A stretch of DNA of 64,000 nucleotides from CAWFGW01 sp963815495 (GCA_963815495.1 CAWFGW010000007.1:372001-436000); one strand, 5' to 3'. Shown: positions 32,747-42,805, counted from the first letter of the stretch. Notes: a model not told the origin generated them from the sequence alone. A program made the numbers and translations.

Positions 32747-35713
32747 TTACTCTATAACTTGAAACGGATAAATACCTTGATCTGATTTTACGAAATACAA
32801 ACCTACTTCCCAGTCTTGAACATTCAACTGAGATGCCTTTACTGACGAATAAACTTCCAACCCTAAAGAATTATACACTTTCAAATTAGTACACTTCCCT
32901 GAAAAACTAAGCGTTCTTGAAGCTGGATTAGGATATACACTAAAATTTGTTTCTACTTCATCAGTAATAGTTGTACACACCAAAGGTTCAACTTCAACAG
33001 TTGTTTCCGTATAACAATTAGCATCTCCACTATTTCCATCTTCAACTCTTAACACCCAAGTACCTTCATCATTTGGCTTTATAGGATTAAAATTCAAATC
33101 TCCTACACTGCCATTAAGAATGTTAACATAATTACTTTTCAAAGGAGTATTTCCTTGCTTATACCACACATAAGACATTATATTTGTAGGCACATTACTA
33201 CCCTCTACATAAGATCCTTTTAATGTTAAATTAACACCATCACACCCTTCAGCGTCAGCAAATACTGAAATAGGCTTATTACAAGGGGTGGGACATTCTT
33301 CAACTAATTTAACTAAAACTCTTCCACAAGCATATTCATTTCCAACTATAACACTCCAATTTGTATATCCTGGAAAACCAAAGCTTTCATTACCCACTGA
33401 AGTAAATCGGATTAAATCATTTCCGTTATACTCATATATTGAAAAAGCTGAACCACTATTGGTTTGGTATATCACAGGATTGTTTGATATTACTTGAATA
33501 TAATAACTCCCTGAATTAAGTATTATGTTCCCATCAAAAGTAATTCGCTGATTCTGATTAGTGTTATTACTTGGTGTTGCTTTAAGATTGCCCACAGGTG
33601 TTCCATCTTTTTGAAAGATACCTACACTCATTTGATTTGTATTAAATACTGATACATAAACATCTATAGCATTTACTTGCAACGTTGTAAAAACATCAAA
33701 ATTCAATCTGGAATAGTCTCCTGATGTAGGAATTAAGTTTCCAGTAGTTCCTATTTCTTCCGTTTTTGCTAAGACTGTAGTAAATGCACTTTTGTCTTCA
33801 ACCCAAAGTTCAGCCACACGATTCGGAGATGTTCCTAACATTGAAATACTATGATCAGAAAAATCAATATTGTTAGTACCTTCATCCACTGTTTCCCCCA
33901 AGAGCTTACCACTTACCAGAGTAGAATACCAGCTATAATCATTTATTTGTATACTGTTTAAGCCAGTTTCCTCTACATTTACATTTCCTTCCTCACAAAA
34001 GGTTAAATCGCCAGGGTCATTGAAGTTTGCTTGATAAAACTCGACAAAAGAGGTTGTTTCTAAAACTGGACAAGGGGCACAATGTCTTTGTGTTCTTGTC
34101 CTTTCATCTTCTACCGTTAATTTATAGGTTCCTGTTTCATAAATAAAAGAAACCACTTCTGAAAAAGAAATATCTTTTGGATTATTTACCACAAACCATG
34201 GATTAGTAATTACAGATTTGGTTCCATCTGGTTTTTCCCATGTTGCTTTAAAACCACTAGGCAACTCTCCATCATAGAAATTGACTATATCACGGGGGCA
34301 AACTTTATAGTCAGAAATATTAAAATTTGGACAAAGTGTTGGTAAACCACAGCCTAATGCTGCAAGATCTAATTCAATAAAACGAGTCGCATTAGTTGTA
34401 CTACCTATACCTAATTGACCTTCTCTATTCCACCCTGTTACAAATATTCTATCTTTCTCTGCTATTACAAAAGTCCAAGCATCTCCAGCAGAGACACTTT
34501 TCGCATTAGTAATCGTTGAACCGTCTGCATACTTTGCTTTTAAGGGTAACTCATTCATTCCACCGCTTACAAATAAATTAGTAGCATTTCCAATTCCCAA
34601 TTGCCCTGCTGGGCTTGAGCAACTTGTTCCACAATTAAAAAATCCATTTGCCCCCCATGAATATACATAGCCACTTTTAGAAACTGCTACAGAATGTCCT
34701 TGACCAGCAGCAATTTCAATGATTGGATCACTTTCACCTAAATACTTTTCTCCTGATTCTCCTCCAGAAACTTGAACTGCGTAATTAGTAAAATCATAAG
34801 CTAGTGAAATACCTCGTTGGCCTGGCCCCCAGTCCCCCCCAATTGACCAAACGATACCATTTTCATCAATCATCAAAACATGACGATCGCCCGCTGTTAT
34901 ACTTATTATTTTAGTTAAATGTGTTTCATCATATATCATTACAGGATATGCCTTAGTATTTTCTAAAGTATTTCTTCCTAAAGAAGCACCACTACCTCCA
35001 CCCTCATTATCTCCCCAAGACCACACAATACCATCAGCAGTAAGTGCATACCCGTTTTCATCTCCTGCCTCAACTTGTACCACATTTAAAAGTGGCTGAC
35101 CTGCCGTTTGACCATGAGAAGTTTCTCCAGCCAACACAAATACTGGTGTTGGCTGGTTTACAGTATTTCCATTTCCCAGTTGTCCTCTATCATTTTGTCC
35201 CCAAGCAACTAACCGACCATCATTCAAAACAGCAAATGATTCATCATTACCACCAGAAACGTAATTAACATCTCCTAAATATCCATCACCATTCACATCT
35301 GGTGCCTGCCCTCTTAGTACTAAAACTGGAGTGGCACTTTTTGTCACATTATCTGAAGGTGCTTCTATTGGGTTTCCTAACTGCCCTGTTACATTTGCTC
35401 CCCAAGCATATACTTTTCCTTCGCATGTTACTGCCAAACTATGTGCACCAGAACCAGCATCTATTTTAGAAATTTCACTTAGTCCGCCTACATATTTTGG
35501 TGTATCATATGATGTATTAGGATAAGGTGATCCACCTATATTAGAGATAGGATTAATCCCCAACTGGCCTTTGGAGTTATCTCCCCAAGCATAAACACTA
35601 CCGTCATTACATAGTGCTACAGAATGGGTATTGCTCCCTGAAATTCTAAAATTTTGTGCAAATGTTAAAGTATATAAACAACTGCAAAAAATGATTATAT
35701 TAAGTAGTTTCAT
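32747..35713 (-). CDS. Secreted RCC1-repeat protein with T9SS type A domain
   Basis: A 988-residue secreted protein. After a signal peptide (residues 1-19) come seven or more RCC1-type repeats over about 25-445, each with a HSVAL-like strand, G(S)VYAWGDN or YSWGAN, and GQLG (for example SVYAWGDNSKGQLGI, KVYAWGANVTGQLG, RLVAWGQNDRGQLG). This should fold as a seven-bladed beta-propeller. Residues 460-900 are Cys-containing Ig-like and carbohydrate-binding-like beta domains. The last 75 residues are the type A sorting signal (VYPNPASRTLSFSGKC ... GLYFVKSDQG) for type IX export. Such propellers are thought to bind partners outside the cell; the ligand is unknown. Confidence 0.92.
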   Translation of the reverse strand: MKLLNIIIFCSCLYTLTFAQNFRISGSNTHSVALCNDGSVYAWGDNSKGQLGINPISNIGGSPYPNTSYDTPKYVGGLSEISKIDAGSGAHSLAVTCEGKVYAWGANVTGQLGNPIEAPSDNVTKSATPVLVLRGQAPDVNGDGYLGDVNYVSGGNDESFAVLNDGRLVAWGQNDRGQLGNGNTVNQPTPVFVLAGETSHGQTAGQPLLNVVQVEAGDENGYALTADGIVWSWGDNEGGGSGASLGRNTLENTKAYPVMIYDETHLTKIISITAGDRHVLMIDENGIVWSIGGDWGPGQRGISLAYDFTNYAVQVSGGESGEKYLGESDPIIEIAAGQGHSVAVSKSGYVYSWGANGFFNCGTSCSSPAGQLGIGNATNLFVSGGMNELPLKAKYADGSTITNAKSVSAGDAWTFVIAEKDRIFVTGWNREGQLGIGSTTNATRFIELDLAALGCGLPTLCPNFNISDYKVCPRDIVNFYDGELPSGFKATWEKPDGTKSVITNPWFVVNNPKDISFSEVVSFIYETGTYKLTVEDERTRTQRHCAPCPVLETTSFVEFYQANFNDPGDLTFCEEGNVNVEETGLNSIQINDYSWYSTLVSGKLLGETVDEGTNNIDFSDHSISMLGTSPNRVAELWVEDKSAFTTVLAKTEEIGTTGNLIPTSGDYSRLNFDVFTTLQVNAIDVYVSVFNTNQMSVGIFQKDGTPVGNLKATPSNNTNQNQRITFDGNIILNSGSYYIQVISNNPVIYQTNSGSAFSIYEYNGNDLIRFTSVGNESFGFPGYTNWSVIVGNEYACGRVLVKLVEECPTPCNKPISVFADAEGCDGVNLTLKGSYVEGSNVPTNIMSYVWYKQGNTPLKSNYVNILNGSVGDLNFNPIKPNDEGTWVLRVEDGNSGDANCYTETTVEVEPLVCTTITDEVETNFSVYPNPASRTLSFSGKCTNLKVYNSLGLEVYSSVKASQLNVQDWEVGLYFVKSDQGIYPFQVIE

Positions 35714-36039
35714 AAGTCAGTTTTTAGGATAGCAAAGATAAATAAAATTAGTAGTGACAAATAAAATTAAATTTATTTTACAAATAATAGTCATACCTAA
35801 CCTAAAACAACCATTAGTGAATGTTCTAGTTAATTGTTATAAATCCAAAACAAAATACACATAGAAAACTCGAACAATCCAGATCTATAACCTTACCCTA
35901 ATTAAAAGTTATGAGACCCTAAGCCCAGTTCCAAACATCCCATCAATCACCTGCATATTTTTTTGCCGGTATGCTTTTTAAAACAAATTTTAATATTTAA
36001 ATTTTAAAATTGTATTTAAACTGATAACACTAACTAACC
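35714..36039. other. AT-rich intergenic DNA
   Basis: No open frame, hairpin or RNA gene is seen. The divergent flanking genes must have their promoters here. No convincing TTTG-N19-TAnnTTTG pair was found. Confidence 0.4.
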
Positions 36040-36519
36040 ATGAAAAGATTTACTCTAATTTTTACTCTACTAGTCCTTGTTTCTACAGCATTTGCGCAAC
36101 AGCCGGCTACTGAAACAACTACTTCATCATCAAGCGCCATAAAAGAGGATGTTAATTTTGTGAGTCCAAAATCAACTATTTCAAAATATCACAATGAAGT
36201 TGAGTTGGAGAAATTAGGTAAAATAGAATTAACTAACCTCTACTTAGAACGAGTAAAAGTTGTGACTGAAATCCTTCCTTATATCGCCTTGAACAGAAGA
36301 CCTGCGGGTGCGCAATTGAAAGACTTAGGAATTCCACAAACAAAGAATAATGTGAGTCTTTTAGAAAAAGAAGTATCTAACGAAGAGAAATACATGGAGA
36401 CTTTAATGGAAACTTTGAAAGATATTGTCCCTTATGCAGACAAAGGAAATATCATTTGGAGTATCCTGTTTATGGAAAACATCATTCATGACATTGAAAA
36501 ATCGGAAGGATACAAATAA
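36040..36519 (+). CDS. Small secreted protein, paralogue A
   Basis: A 159-residue protein with a signal peptide (residues 1-19, ending STAFAQQ) and a Thr/Ser-rich linker. The mature part is helical. It shares a common core with the next gene: YHN-x4-LEKL, then LPY/F-x-ALN, then LG(I/V)P-x-TK-x-N and a YxExL segment. I do not recognise the family. It probably acts in the periplasm or outside. The two genes are 56 bp apart on the same strand and look like an old tandem duplication. Confidence 0.65.
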   Translation: MKRFTLIFTLLVLVSTAFAQQPATETTTSSSSAIKEDVNFVSPKSTISKYHNEVELEKLGKIELTNLYLERVKVVTEILPYIALNRRPAGAQLKDLGIPQTKNNVSLLEKEVSNEEKYMETLMETLKDIVPYADKGNIIWSILFMENIIHDIEKSEGYK

Positions 36520-36575
36520 GTCTGCTCAAATGTTAAAGACTAGTCTAGATTTATAACGAGTCAAGGAGTAAAACC

Positions 36576-37013
36576 ATGAGAACGCTCATCTTTATTTTAT
36601 TCATTTTAATCACTTCTAAGGGATTTTCTCAAAAATCAGATAATCCCTTAGAAGAAGGATTAATTGGAAAGGAAGCTCAGTTAAACATGTACCATAATTT
36701 TGCTGACTTAGAAAAATTAAACAAAGACGTGTTAGTTAGAATTTATACCACAAGAGTGATGGCGATGATGGAACTACTACCCTTCTGTGCATTGAATGCC
36801 GAAAAAGCTAAAACATTGGAAACTCTAGGGGTCCCTAACACAAAAGACAATATCAAAATTCTTAAGAAATACATCAAAAGTAAACACAAGTATGAGGAAC
36901 AATTGCAATACACTATGTCCCAAACCAGTGTTTATGCTGAAAAACAAGACCTCATTGATATGATACTTTTAATTGAAAGATTTTTAGGCGAGATTAAATC
37001 GCACTTTAATTAA
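36576..37013 (+). CDS. Small secreted protein, paralogue B
   Basis: A 145-residue protein with a signal peptide (residues 1-18, ending KGFSQ). Its core aligns with the preceding 159-aa protein: YHNFADLEKLNKDVLVRIYT, LLPFCALN, LGVPNTKDNIKILKK. Identity is moderate, so the duplication is not recent. A probable ribosome-binding purine run (GAGTCAAGGAG) lies shortly before the ATG. Function unknown; both are likely made as a pair. Confidence 0.65.
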   Translation: MRTLIFILFILITSKGFSQKSDNPLEEGLIGKEAQLNMYHNFADLEKLNKDVLVRIYTTRVMAMMELLPFCALNAEKAKTLETLGVPNTKDNIKILKKYIKSKHKYEEQLQYTMSQTSVYAEKQDLIDMILLIERFLGEIKSHFN

Positions 37014-37103
37014 GCAACACCTACATTAGGTTTAGCTCAAGCCCTACATAATAATGCTGCTATCAGTTAATGTAGCTGTAAGCGTGTAATAATTTCAATT
37101 ATA

Positions 37104-37981
37104 ATGACATCAATCCCCCATTCCGATAATGCGGTTTTAAAGGCCTCACTTGGAGCAGTTCTTATCACTATAATTTGGTCAGGGTGGATTATCTTATCAC
37201 GTGTGGGTGTGCAAAGTAGCTTAACTCCAGAGGACATAACCATCATTCGTTTTGGCACCGCTTCAATTGTCACCCTACCTTTTGCCTTACGGTATAACTG
37301 GAAAAAACTGACCCTATGGAAAGCGATTATTGTAGCTCTTGGTTGTGGGTTTCCTTACACTATATTTTCATTTTACGGGTTACAAAGTACGCGAGCTGCC
37401 AATGCTGGGGTAATTGTCAATGGAATGTTGCCTGTTTTCGGAGCGTTGTTGGCGTTCCTCTTGTTAAATGAAAAGAGTTCGAAACAACGACTGGTAGCAA
37501 TAGCATTTATACTACTGGCCAATATAGTGATGATGGGTAATCCTGGAAATATCATGCGAAAACTGGTTTGGTTGGCTAATGTTGTTATGTGCCTCATTCG
37601 TTTTTTCCAGCTACCTTTTTTTAGGTAAACGATGGGGCTTTACTACACTCGATGTATTAGCATTTCTTCCTATCATCAATTTCCTCCTTTTTATTCCTTG
37701 GTGGCTCACAATTGACAGTGGCATACCCGCTTCTCCATTAGCGGATATTATCTTGCAAGCTTCTTATCAAGGCGTTTTAGTCAGTGTGATTGCTTTACTG
37801 CTAACCTTTTATGCGATTCAACATATTGGCTCCATGACGTTATCCATCTACCTTTCTTTTGTTCCGTTTACCACCGCTTTATTTGCTTGGATATTTCTAA
37901 AGGAACAACTCGTATGAATGAAATCATTGGCATTATCATGTGCTCTTCGGACTTTTACTTTATTTTAAAACGAGTAAATAA
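37104..37981 (+). pseudogene. DMT (EamA) superfamily transporter, broken by frameshifts
   Basis: Three frames are needed. The first (37104-37628) has five or so membrane helices and the EamA motif GLQSTRAANAGVIVNGMLPV. The second picks up at about 37570 (WFGWLMLLCASFVFSSYLFLGKRWG) and runs to an in-frame TGA at 37915. The third gives NEIIGIIMC, and a further shift gives GLLLYFKTSK with TAA at 37979. Joined, they form a normal-length EamA exporter of small metabolites. No nonsense substitution is required, only one-base changes. It may be dead, or the indels may be sequence errors. Confidence 0.8.
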
Positions 37982-38129
37982 TAAGTGTACCAGATACGAA
38001 GGTATGTCTTAACGTAGAGTGATAAAAAATCGTCCTTATCATCAATTTCAAGTTAAACACATGAGAGCGGCTTAATTTTTATACTAAAATAGATTATTCA
38101 CGATTGTATTCACTAAAAAACATATTCCT

Positions 38130-38658
38130 ATGTTATTAAGATATCCTCTCCTCGCCTATTTAATCTATTTTTCTCATCTATGTTTTAGTCAAACCTCCCC
38201 AGCACCTGGGTATTTATCGCAACAACATTTCCCCGATAGTGCACTAAATGTGGAATTAACGACCACCTCCAACGACCGAAATAATTTTCTCTGACATTCT
38301 TAAAAAATATGAGGAGAAAAAAGTACTCTTGATTTTTTGGGCGTCATGGTGTCCAGATTCTCGTGCTGAGCTACCGAACATTAAAAAACTTCAAAAGAAG
38401 ATAAGAAAAAAAGATGTGGAAGTTGTGTTTTTATCCGTTGACAGAGATTATGAAACCTGGAAAACAGCGATTAAAAAACTTGATATTGATGGTGAGCATT
38501 ATTGGTTTCATAAGGGACAAGATAATGAATTAACTAACTACATCGACTTGGATTGGATTCCTCGCTTTATGGCATTAGACGCCACAGGAAAAATAATTTT
38601 CCCTAAATCAGTGCAAGCTGATGATTCAGAACTTAAACAGATTTTATTAAATAAATAA
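38130..38658 (+). pseudogene. TlpA-like thioredoxin-fold protein, one frameshift
   Basis: The first frame starts at ATG 38130 with a signal peptide (LLAYLIYFSHLCFSQ) and ends at a TGA near 38295. The second, from about 38275, encodes a thioredoxin-like domain (VLLIFWASWCPDSRAELP, then FLSVDRDYETW, then WIPRFMALDATGKIIFP). Between them one base is gained near 38250-38275. The active-site motif is WCPDS, so only the first cysteine of the usual CxxC remains, a variant seen in some Bacteroidota family members. Joined, the product would be about 176 residues and periplasmic. Confidence 0.8.
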
Positions 38659-38875
38659 ACTTTTATCTCATATACAGCATTTGGCTCAAGTAATTTTTTT
38701 AATAAAACATTTTGTAAAGGGCTTATTATTGAGGAAAAAAAGCCACATATAGCTGAAGTCAAAACACTATATTAGTTGATTTCATTTTAATAAAGAAAGT
38801 TTATTAATGAGTTGAAGGTCACTCATCGCATGCTGAACTAAAATCTGCACAAAAACACCTTCCTAGGCGTGGTTG

Positions 38876-38910
38876 TTGAGGAACTAATTATTTAGAGGAT
38901 AGTTCCTCAA
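38876..38910. promoter_or_regulatory. 11-bp inverted repeat upstream of the oxidoreductase gene
   Basis: TTGAGGAACTA (38876-38886) is the exact reverse complement of TAGTTCCTCAA (38900-38910), with a 13-base AT-rich spacer. It lies 36 bp before the ATG at 38946, without a T run on the plus strand, so it looks more like an operator than a terminator. Confidence 0.4.
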
Positions 38911-38945
38911 TAATCAAAAATTAGTCAAACCACAAAAAACTAAAT

Positions 38946-39573
38946 ATGGAAAAAGTATTAGTAGCAGGTGCCACGGGTACCACGGGAAGAAAAATAATTG
39001 ATCTATTAAAAGATTCAGATGAGTATGAGCCGATTGCTATGATTAGAAAGCAAGAGCAAATAGCGGAATTTGCAAGTAGAGGTATCGATACTCGCATGGG
39101 AGATCTCGAAGAAGACATTGATGATGTTGCTGAAGATGTAGACAAAGTTATTTTTGCTGCAGGTTCAGGGGGCAAAAAAGTCCATGAAGTAGATCAGGAA
39201 GGTGCAAAAAAGTTAATGAATGCTGGGAAAAAAGCCAATATCAGCAAGTTTGTCATGTTGAGCTCCATGGGCGCTGACCATCCCGAACAAGTGAGTGATC
39301 TAAAAGAATATATGGAAGCTAAACACGATGCCGATGAATATTTGAAAGCGAGTTTGTTGCCCTACTCCATTGTTCGACCAGGAAGTTTAACTAATGAAGC
39401 TGGGACTGGTAAAATTAAAGCAGCAAGCAACCTGAGAACAAACGGGATCAATAAGCAGAGACGATGTTGCCAAAACATTAGTTGCATCATTATCTAACGA
39501 TATTGGACGTGATACAAGTTTTGAAATTGTATCAGGAGATACCTTGATTGAAGAAGCTGTGAAAACTATTTAA
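38946..39573 (+). pseudogene. NAD(P)-binding NmrA/SDR-type oxidoreductase, one frameshift
   Basis: The first 155 or so residues are an atypical SDR: VLVAGATGTTGRKI at the N-terminus, VIFAAGSGG, FVMLSSMGAD and a YSIVRPGSLTNE substrate-side motif. Near 39430 the frame shifts. The correct ending (SISRDDVAKTLVASLSNDIG, then FEIVSGDTLIEEAVKTI) is found in another frame with TAA at 39571-39573. The complete protein would be about 208 residues. In Flavobacteriia such genes occur near photolyase and cryptochrome-like genes. One base change is enough to destroy or restore it. Confidence 0.8.
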
Positions 39574-39682
39574 TCGTGAAAATGAATAATGAATAGAGGC
39601 ATTGATGTTAGCAAAAGACAAAATACCTCTTATTTTAAAATTAATTTTAGCTTTAAAGCTTATTCAATAAATAACAACAACT

Positions 39683-39971
39683 ATGAAAACAGAAAAATTA
39701 ACTAAAGAAGACATAGACAAAGCTCTTAATGAGATCTTTATCCAATTGGAAATTAAAAGATAACTCGATTCATCAAACGTTTAAGTTTGAAGATTTTGTT
39801 ACAGCATTTTCGTTCATGACCCGAGTAGCAATGGTTGCTGAAAAAAAGAACCATCACCCAGAATGGAGCAACGTTTACAATACGGTAGACATTACTCTAA
39901 CTACACACGACAGTGGTGGTATTACTGAATTGGATATAAAATTAGCAAAGCAAATTGACGCATTAAAATAA
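39683..39971 (+). pseudogene. 4a-hydroxytetrahydrobiopterin dehydratase, one frameshift
   Basis: A short first frame begins at ATG 39683 ([18 protein letters not shown]) and closes at 39762. The rest is in the next frame: [20 protein letters not shown], then the active site [21 protein letters not shown] and the end [13 protein letters not shown]. This is the full PCD fold of about 96 residues, which regenerates the pterin cofactor. The split lies near 39725, where ORF one and two overlap by a one-base frame change. Otherwise all key residues are present. Confidence 0.85.
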
Positions 39972-39994
39972 AGCTTAAATAACCATAATTATCT

Positions 39995-40950
39995 ATGCAA
40001 CTTGGATTGGGAACCGCTGCCTTGGGCAGACCACAGTACATCAATATCAAAACTGAAAAGGCAGAAAAAGTACTTAGACTTATCCGAATTTGAAGCAAAA
40101 GGTATACACCTGTTAGATTTCGCTTACGCCAAAGGAGTACGATATTTTGATACGGCTCCAGGTTATGGTTTAGCGGAAGACATGTTAATCAAATGGTTAA
40201 ATAATGCACCACAAAACGGAGTAATAGTCGGTACAAAGTGGGGCTATACCTATGTTGCTGATTTTAATCCTGATGCTGAAGTTCATGAAATTAAAGAACA
40301 CTCGTTAGCCAAACTAAATGAACAATGGCAGGTAAGTAAAGCTCTACTCCCCTATCTGAAATATTATCAAGTACACTCCGCTACGCTTGGATAGTGGTAT
40401 TTTGGATAACACCGCCATACACCAACGTCTTCATGAGCTCAAGCAACAGCATCAACTAACCATTGGGATCACTACTAGTGGTGCAAATCAATTAGAAATC
40501 TTGCAGAAAGCAATCGACATTGAAGTGAATGGCGAACCCCTGTTTGACTCCTACCAAATCACCTTTAACATTTTTGATCAGTCATTAGAAGTGGCGAAAG
40601 AAGCATTGAGAGGAAAACAAGTCATCATTAAAGAAGCCTTAGCGAATGGGCGAATTTTCAGAAATAAAAATTACCCTCATTATGACTATGCTTACCTGGC
40701 TTTAGAGGCTCTAAGTAAAAAACACCAAGTAGGAATTGATGCCATCGCCTTACGCTTTGCCATGCAGAGCTTCCCTTCAGCATTCGTGTTGAGCGGAGCA
40801 TCTACCATTGCTCAGCTTGATCAAAACTTGTATGCCAATACAATAACTCTAGATGAAAGCGATATGACTCAGCTAGCCGCAATAAAATTCCCTGCTGCTG
40901 ATTATTGGTCAGAACGAAAAAAACTTAGAATGGAATTAATTCTAAATTAA
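39995..40950 (+). pseudogene. Aldo/keto reductase family protein, two frameshifts
   Basis: The true start is ATG 39995 (MQLGLGTAALGRPQYI). A first shift near 40085 moves into the frame with GVRYFDTAPGYGLAEDMLI, which holds the family Asp and Tyr. A second shift at about 40390 follows ...KYYQVHSATL: the sequence CTTGGATAGTGG has one extra G compared with the expected CTT-GAT-AGT-GGT. The last frame encodes IKEALANGRIF and FVLSGASTIAQLDQN. Joined, the protein is a normal AKR of about 317 residues lacking only frame continuity. Both changes are single bases. Confidence 0.85.
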
Positions 40951-40983
40951 TTTCAAGATACATCAAAATATAAAGTACCACAT

Positions 40984-41418
40984 TCAAAATACATTGGCAT
41001 AGATACCTGCTAACACATCGTCTAACATTACTCCCCAGCCACTTCCAGTGTCTTCCATTTTTCTGATGCCAAACGGTTTAGCAATATCAAACACACGAAA
41101 CAATACAAAAGCAGCAAAGAGGTTAATCCAACTAAAAGGAATAAACAACATCGCAATCCAAACGCCAATTACTTCATCAATCACCACACGAGAAGGATCT
41201 TCACCCCACTCCTTTTCCACTACTTTGCTTCCCCATACTCCTAAAAAAAACACCACGACAATAGTCGCTATAAAGGTAAATGAAAAAGTAAATGAAGGGT
41301 CAAGTAAGGTAGCTACCCAAATAAGTAACGCACCAACTATTGAACCCCAAGTACCTGGAGCTAAAGGCAAATAACCTACTCCAAAAGCGGTTACGAAAAA
41401 CTTATTAATGAAATTCAT
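40984..41418 (-). CDS. pgpA: Phosphatidylglycerophosphatase A family protein
   Basis: A 144-residue membrane enzyme that removes the phosphate from a phosphatidyl-alcohol phosphate. It shows the PgpA motifs: GVGYLPLAPGTWGS at the N-terminus, DEVIGVW in the middle, LFRVFDIAKPFGIRKME and the final GWGVMLDDVLAGIYA. Four hydrophobic segments. I start it at MNFINK; five extra codons are possible upstream. It lies downstream of inositol-3-phosphate synthase and a CDP-alcohol phosphatidyltransferase, so here it may act as phosphatidylinositol-phosphate phosphatase, as its relatives do in the known inositol-lipid cluster of Bacteroides. A terminator separates it from the synthase gene. Confidence 0.92.
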   Translation of the reverse strand: MNFINKFFVTAFGVGYLPLAPGTWGSIVGALLIWVATLLDPSFTFSFTFIATIVVVFFLGVWGSKVVEKEWGEDPSRVVIDEVIGVWIAMLFIPFSWINLFAAFVLFRVFDIAKPFGIRKMEDTGSGWGVMLDDVLAGIYANVF

Positions 41419-41437
41419 GCTGCAAATAAACAAAAAA

Positions 41438-41461
41438 AATCCCGACCGTTAAGTCAGGATT
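41438..41461 (-). terminator. Terminator after inositol-3-phosphate synthase gene
   Basis: On the minus strand AATCCTGAC pairs with GTCGGGATT (one mismatch) around the loop TTAACG, followed by a run of T. It lies just after the stop of the synthase gene and 20 bp before the pgpA start, so pgpA may depend on read-through or its own promoter. Confidence 0.7.
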
Positions 41462-41489
41462 TTTCTCAATTCTATAAATGTTATACGAA

Positions 41490-42803
41490 TTAATCGTAAT
41501 ACTCTAATCCTAAGTGATGTATCAACTCTTCACCTTGCATGTAACGCAACGTGTTTTTTAACTTCATCAACTGTAAGAAAATATCGTGTTGTGGTTTTAA
41601 CCCAGGAGCAGCCTGTGGCGACTTCAAGTAAAATGATAACCATTCTTGAATACCACTCATTTCAGCTCTTTTAGCTAAATCTAAAAACAACGCTAAGTCT
41701 AACACAATTGGAGCTGCTAAGATAGAATCTCTACACAAGAAATCTATTTTGATTTGCATACCATAACCTAACCATCCGAAGATGTCAATGTTATCCCAAC
41801 CTTCTTTGTTATCACCGTGAGGTGGGTAATAGTTAATTCTTACTTTATGGTATAAGTTACCATATAACTCAGGATGTTTGTCTGGCTCTAAAATTTCTTC
41901 TAATACACTTAACTTAGATACTTCTTTCGTTTTAAAGCTATCTGGATCATCTAAAACAGCACCATCTCTATTTCCAAGAATGTTAGTAGAGAACCAACCT
42001 CTAATTCCTAAAGCTCTTGCTTTTAAACCTGGAGCAAGAATCGTTTTCATCAACGTTTGACCAGTTTTAAAATCTTTACCAGCAATTGGTGTTTTTGTCA
42101 ATTTAGCCAACTCAACCATTGCTCTAATATCACATGATAAGTTTGGAGCACCATTAGCAAATGGAGTACCTGTTTTCAAGGCTGCATACACATATATCAT
42201 ACTTGGAGCAATAGAAGGATCGCTATTTCTCAAGCCTTCCTCAAATTTCTCCACAGTCGAATGTACTTCTGATTCTTCAATATAAATTTCAGTAGAACCA
42301 CACCACACCATTGCTAATCTATCGCAACCGTTATCTTTTTTAAAGTTCTCAATATCAGCAATTAATTGCTCAGCTAAATCCATTTTAGATTTACCTTCTT
42401 TGTAGTGAGTACCGTCTAAGTTTTTCACATACCTTTTATCAAAAACAGCCTTCATCGGCTTGATTGCTTCTAATTCAGGTTTTACTTGATCAAGTAATCG
42501 TTGATCTAAAACTTTAGCACTTGAAGCGGCTTCGTATACGTTATCTTCGTACACATCCCAACCACCAAACACTAAGTCTTCTAATTTAGCCAAGGGAACA
42601 AAATCCTTAATTTTAGGATTTCTGTTGTCTGTTCGCTTGCCTAATCGAATGGTGTTCATTTGAGAAACTGAACCGATTGGCTCAGCTAACCCTTTGTTTA
42701 TGGCTATTACACCAGCAATGAAAGTGGTAGAAACTGCTCCCATACCAGGAGTTAATATTCCCAGTTTCCCTTTCGCATCTTGGATTTTGGTTTCCTTAGG
42801 CAT
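41490..42803 (-). CDS. Inositol-3-phosphate synthase
   Basis: An enzyme of about 437 residues that converts glucose 6-phosphate to myo-inositol 3-phosphate using NAD. The Rossmann loop is GILTPGMGAVSTTFIAGV, and the family motifs LVFGGWDVYEDNVYEAA and NGAPNLSCDIRAMVELA as well as KDFKTGQT are present. I start at the ATG at 42803 (MPKETKIQDAKGKLG). A longer frame would reach back into the preceding gene. It starts 2 bp after the phosphatidyltransferase stop, so they form one operon for making inositol lipids. Confidence 0.95.
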   Translation of the reverse strand: MPKETKIQDAKGKLGILTPGMGAVSTTFIAGVIAINKGLAEPIGSVSQMNTIRLGKRTDNRNPKIKDFVPLAKLEDLVFGGWDVYEDNVYEAASSAKVLDQRLLDQVKPELEAIKPMKAVFDKRYVKNLDGTHYKEGKSKMDLAEQLIADIENFKKDNGCDRLAMVWCGSTEIYIEESEVHSTVEKFEEGLRNSDPSIAPSMIYVYAALKTGTPFANGAPNLSCDIRAMVELAKLTKTPIAGKDFKTGQTLMKTILAPGLKARALGIRGWFSTNILGNRDGAVLDDPDSFKTKEVSKLSVLEEILEPDKHPELYGNLYHKVRINYYPPHGDNKEGWDNIDIFGWLGYGMQIKIDFLCRDSILAAPIVLDLALFLDLAKRAEMSGIQEWLSFYLKSPQAAPGLKPQHDIFLQLMKLKNTLRYMQGEELIHHLGLEYYD

Positions 42804-42805
42804 TG

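Noticed and set aside
35714..36039. Possible non-coding RNA in the long intergenic stretch.
   Set aside because: No promoter pair or stable hairpin with T tract could be supported.
40002..40394. First half of the aldo/keto reductase as a separate small gene.
   Set aside because: It begins mid-domain. The real start (39995) is in another frame, and the halves complete one another around single-base shifts.
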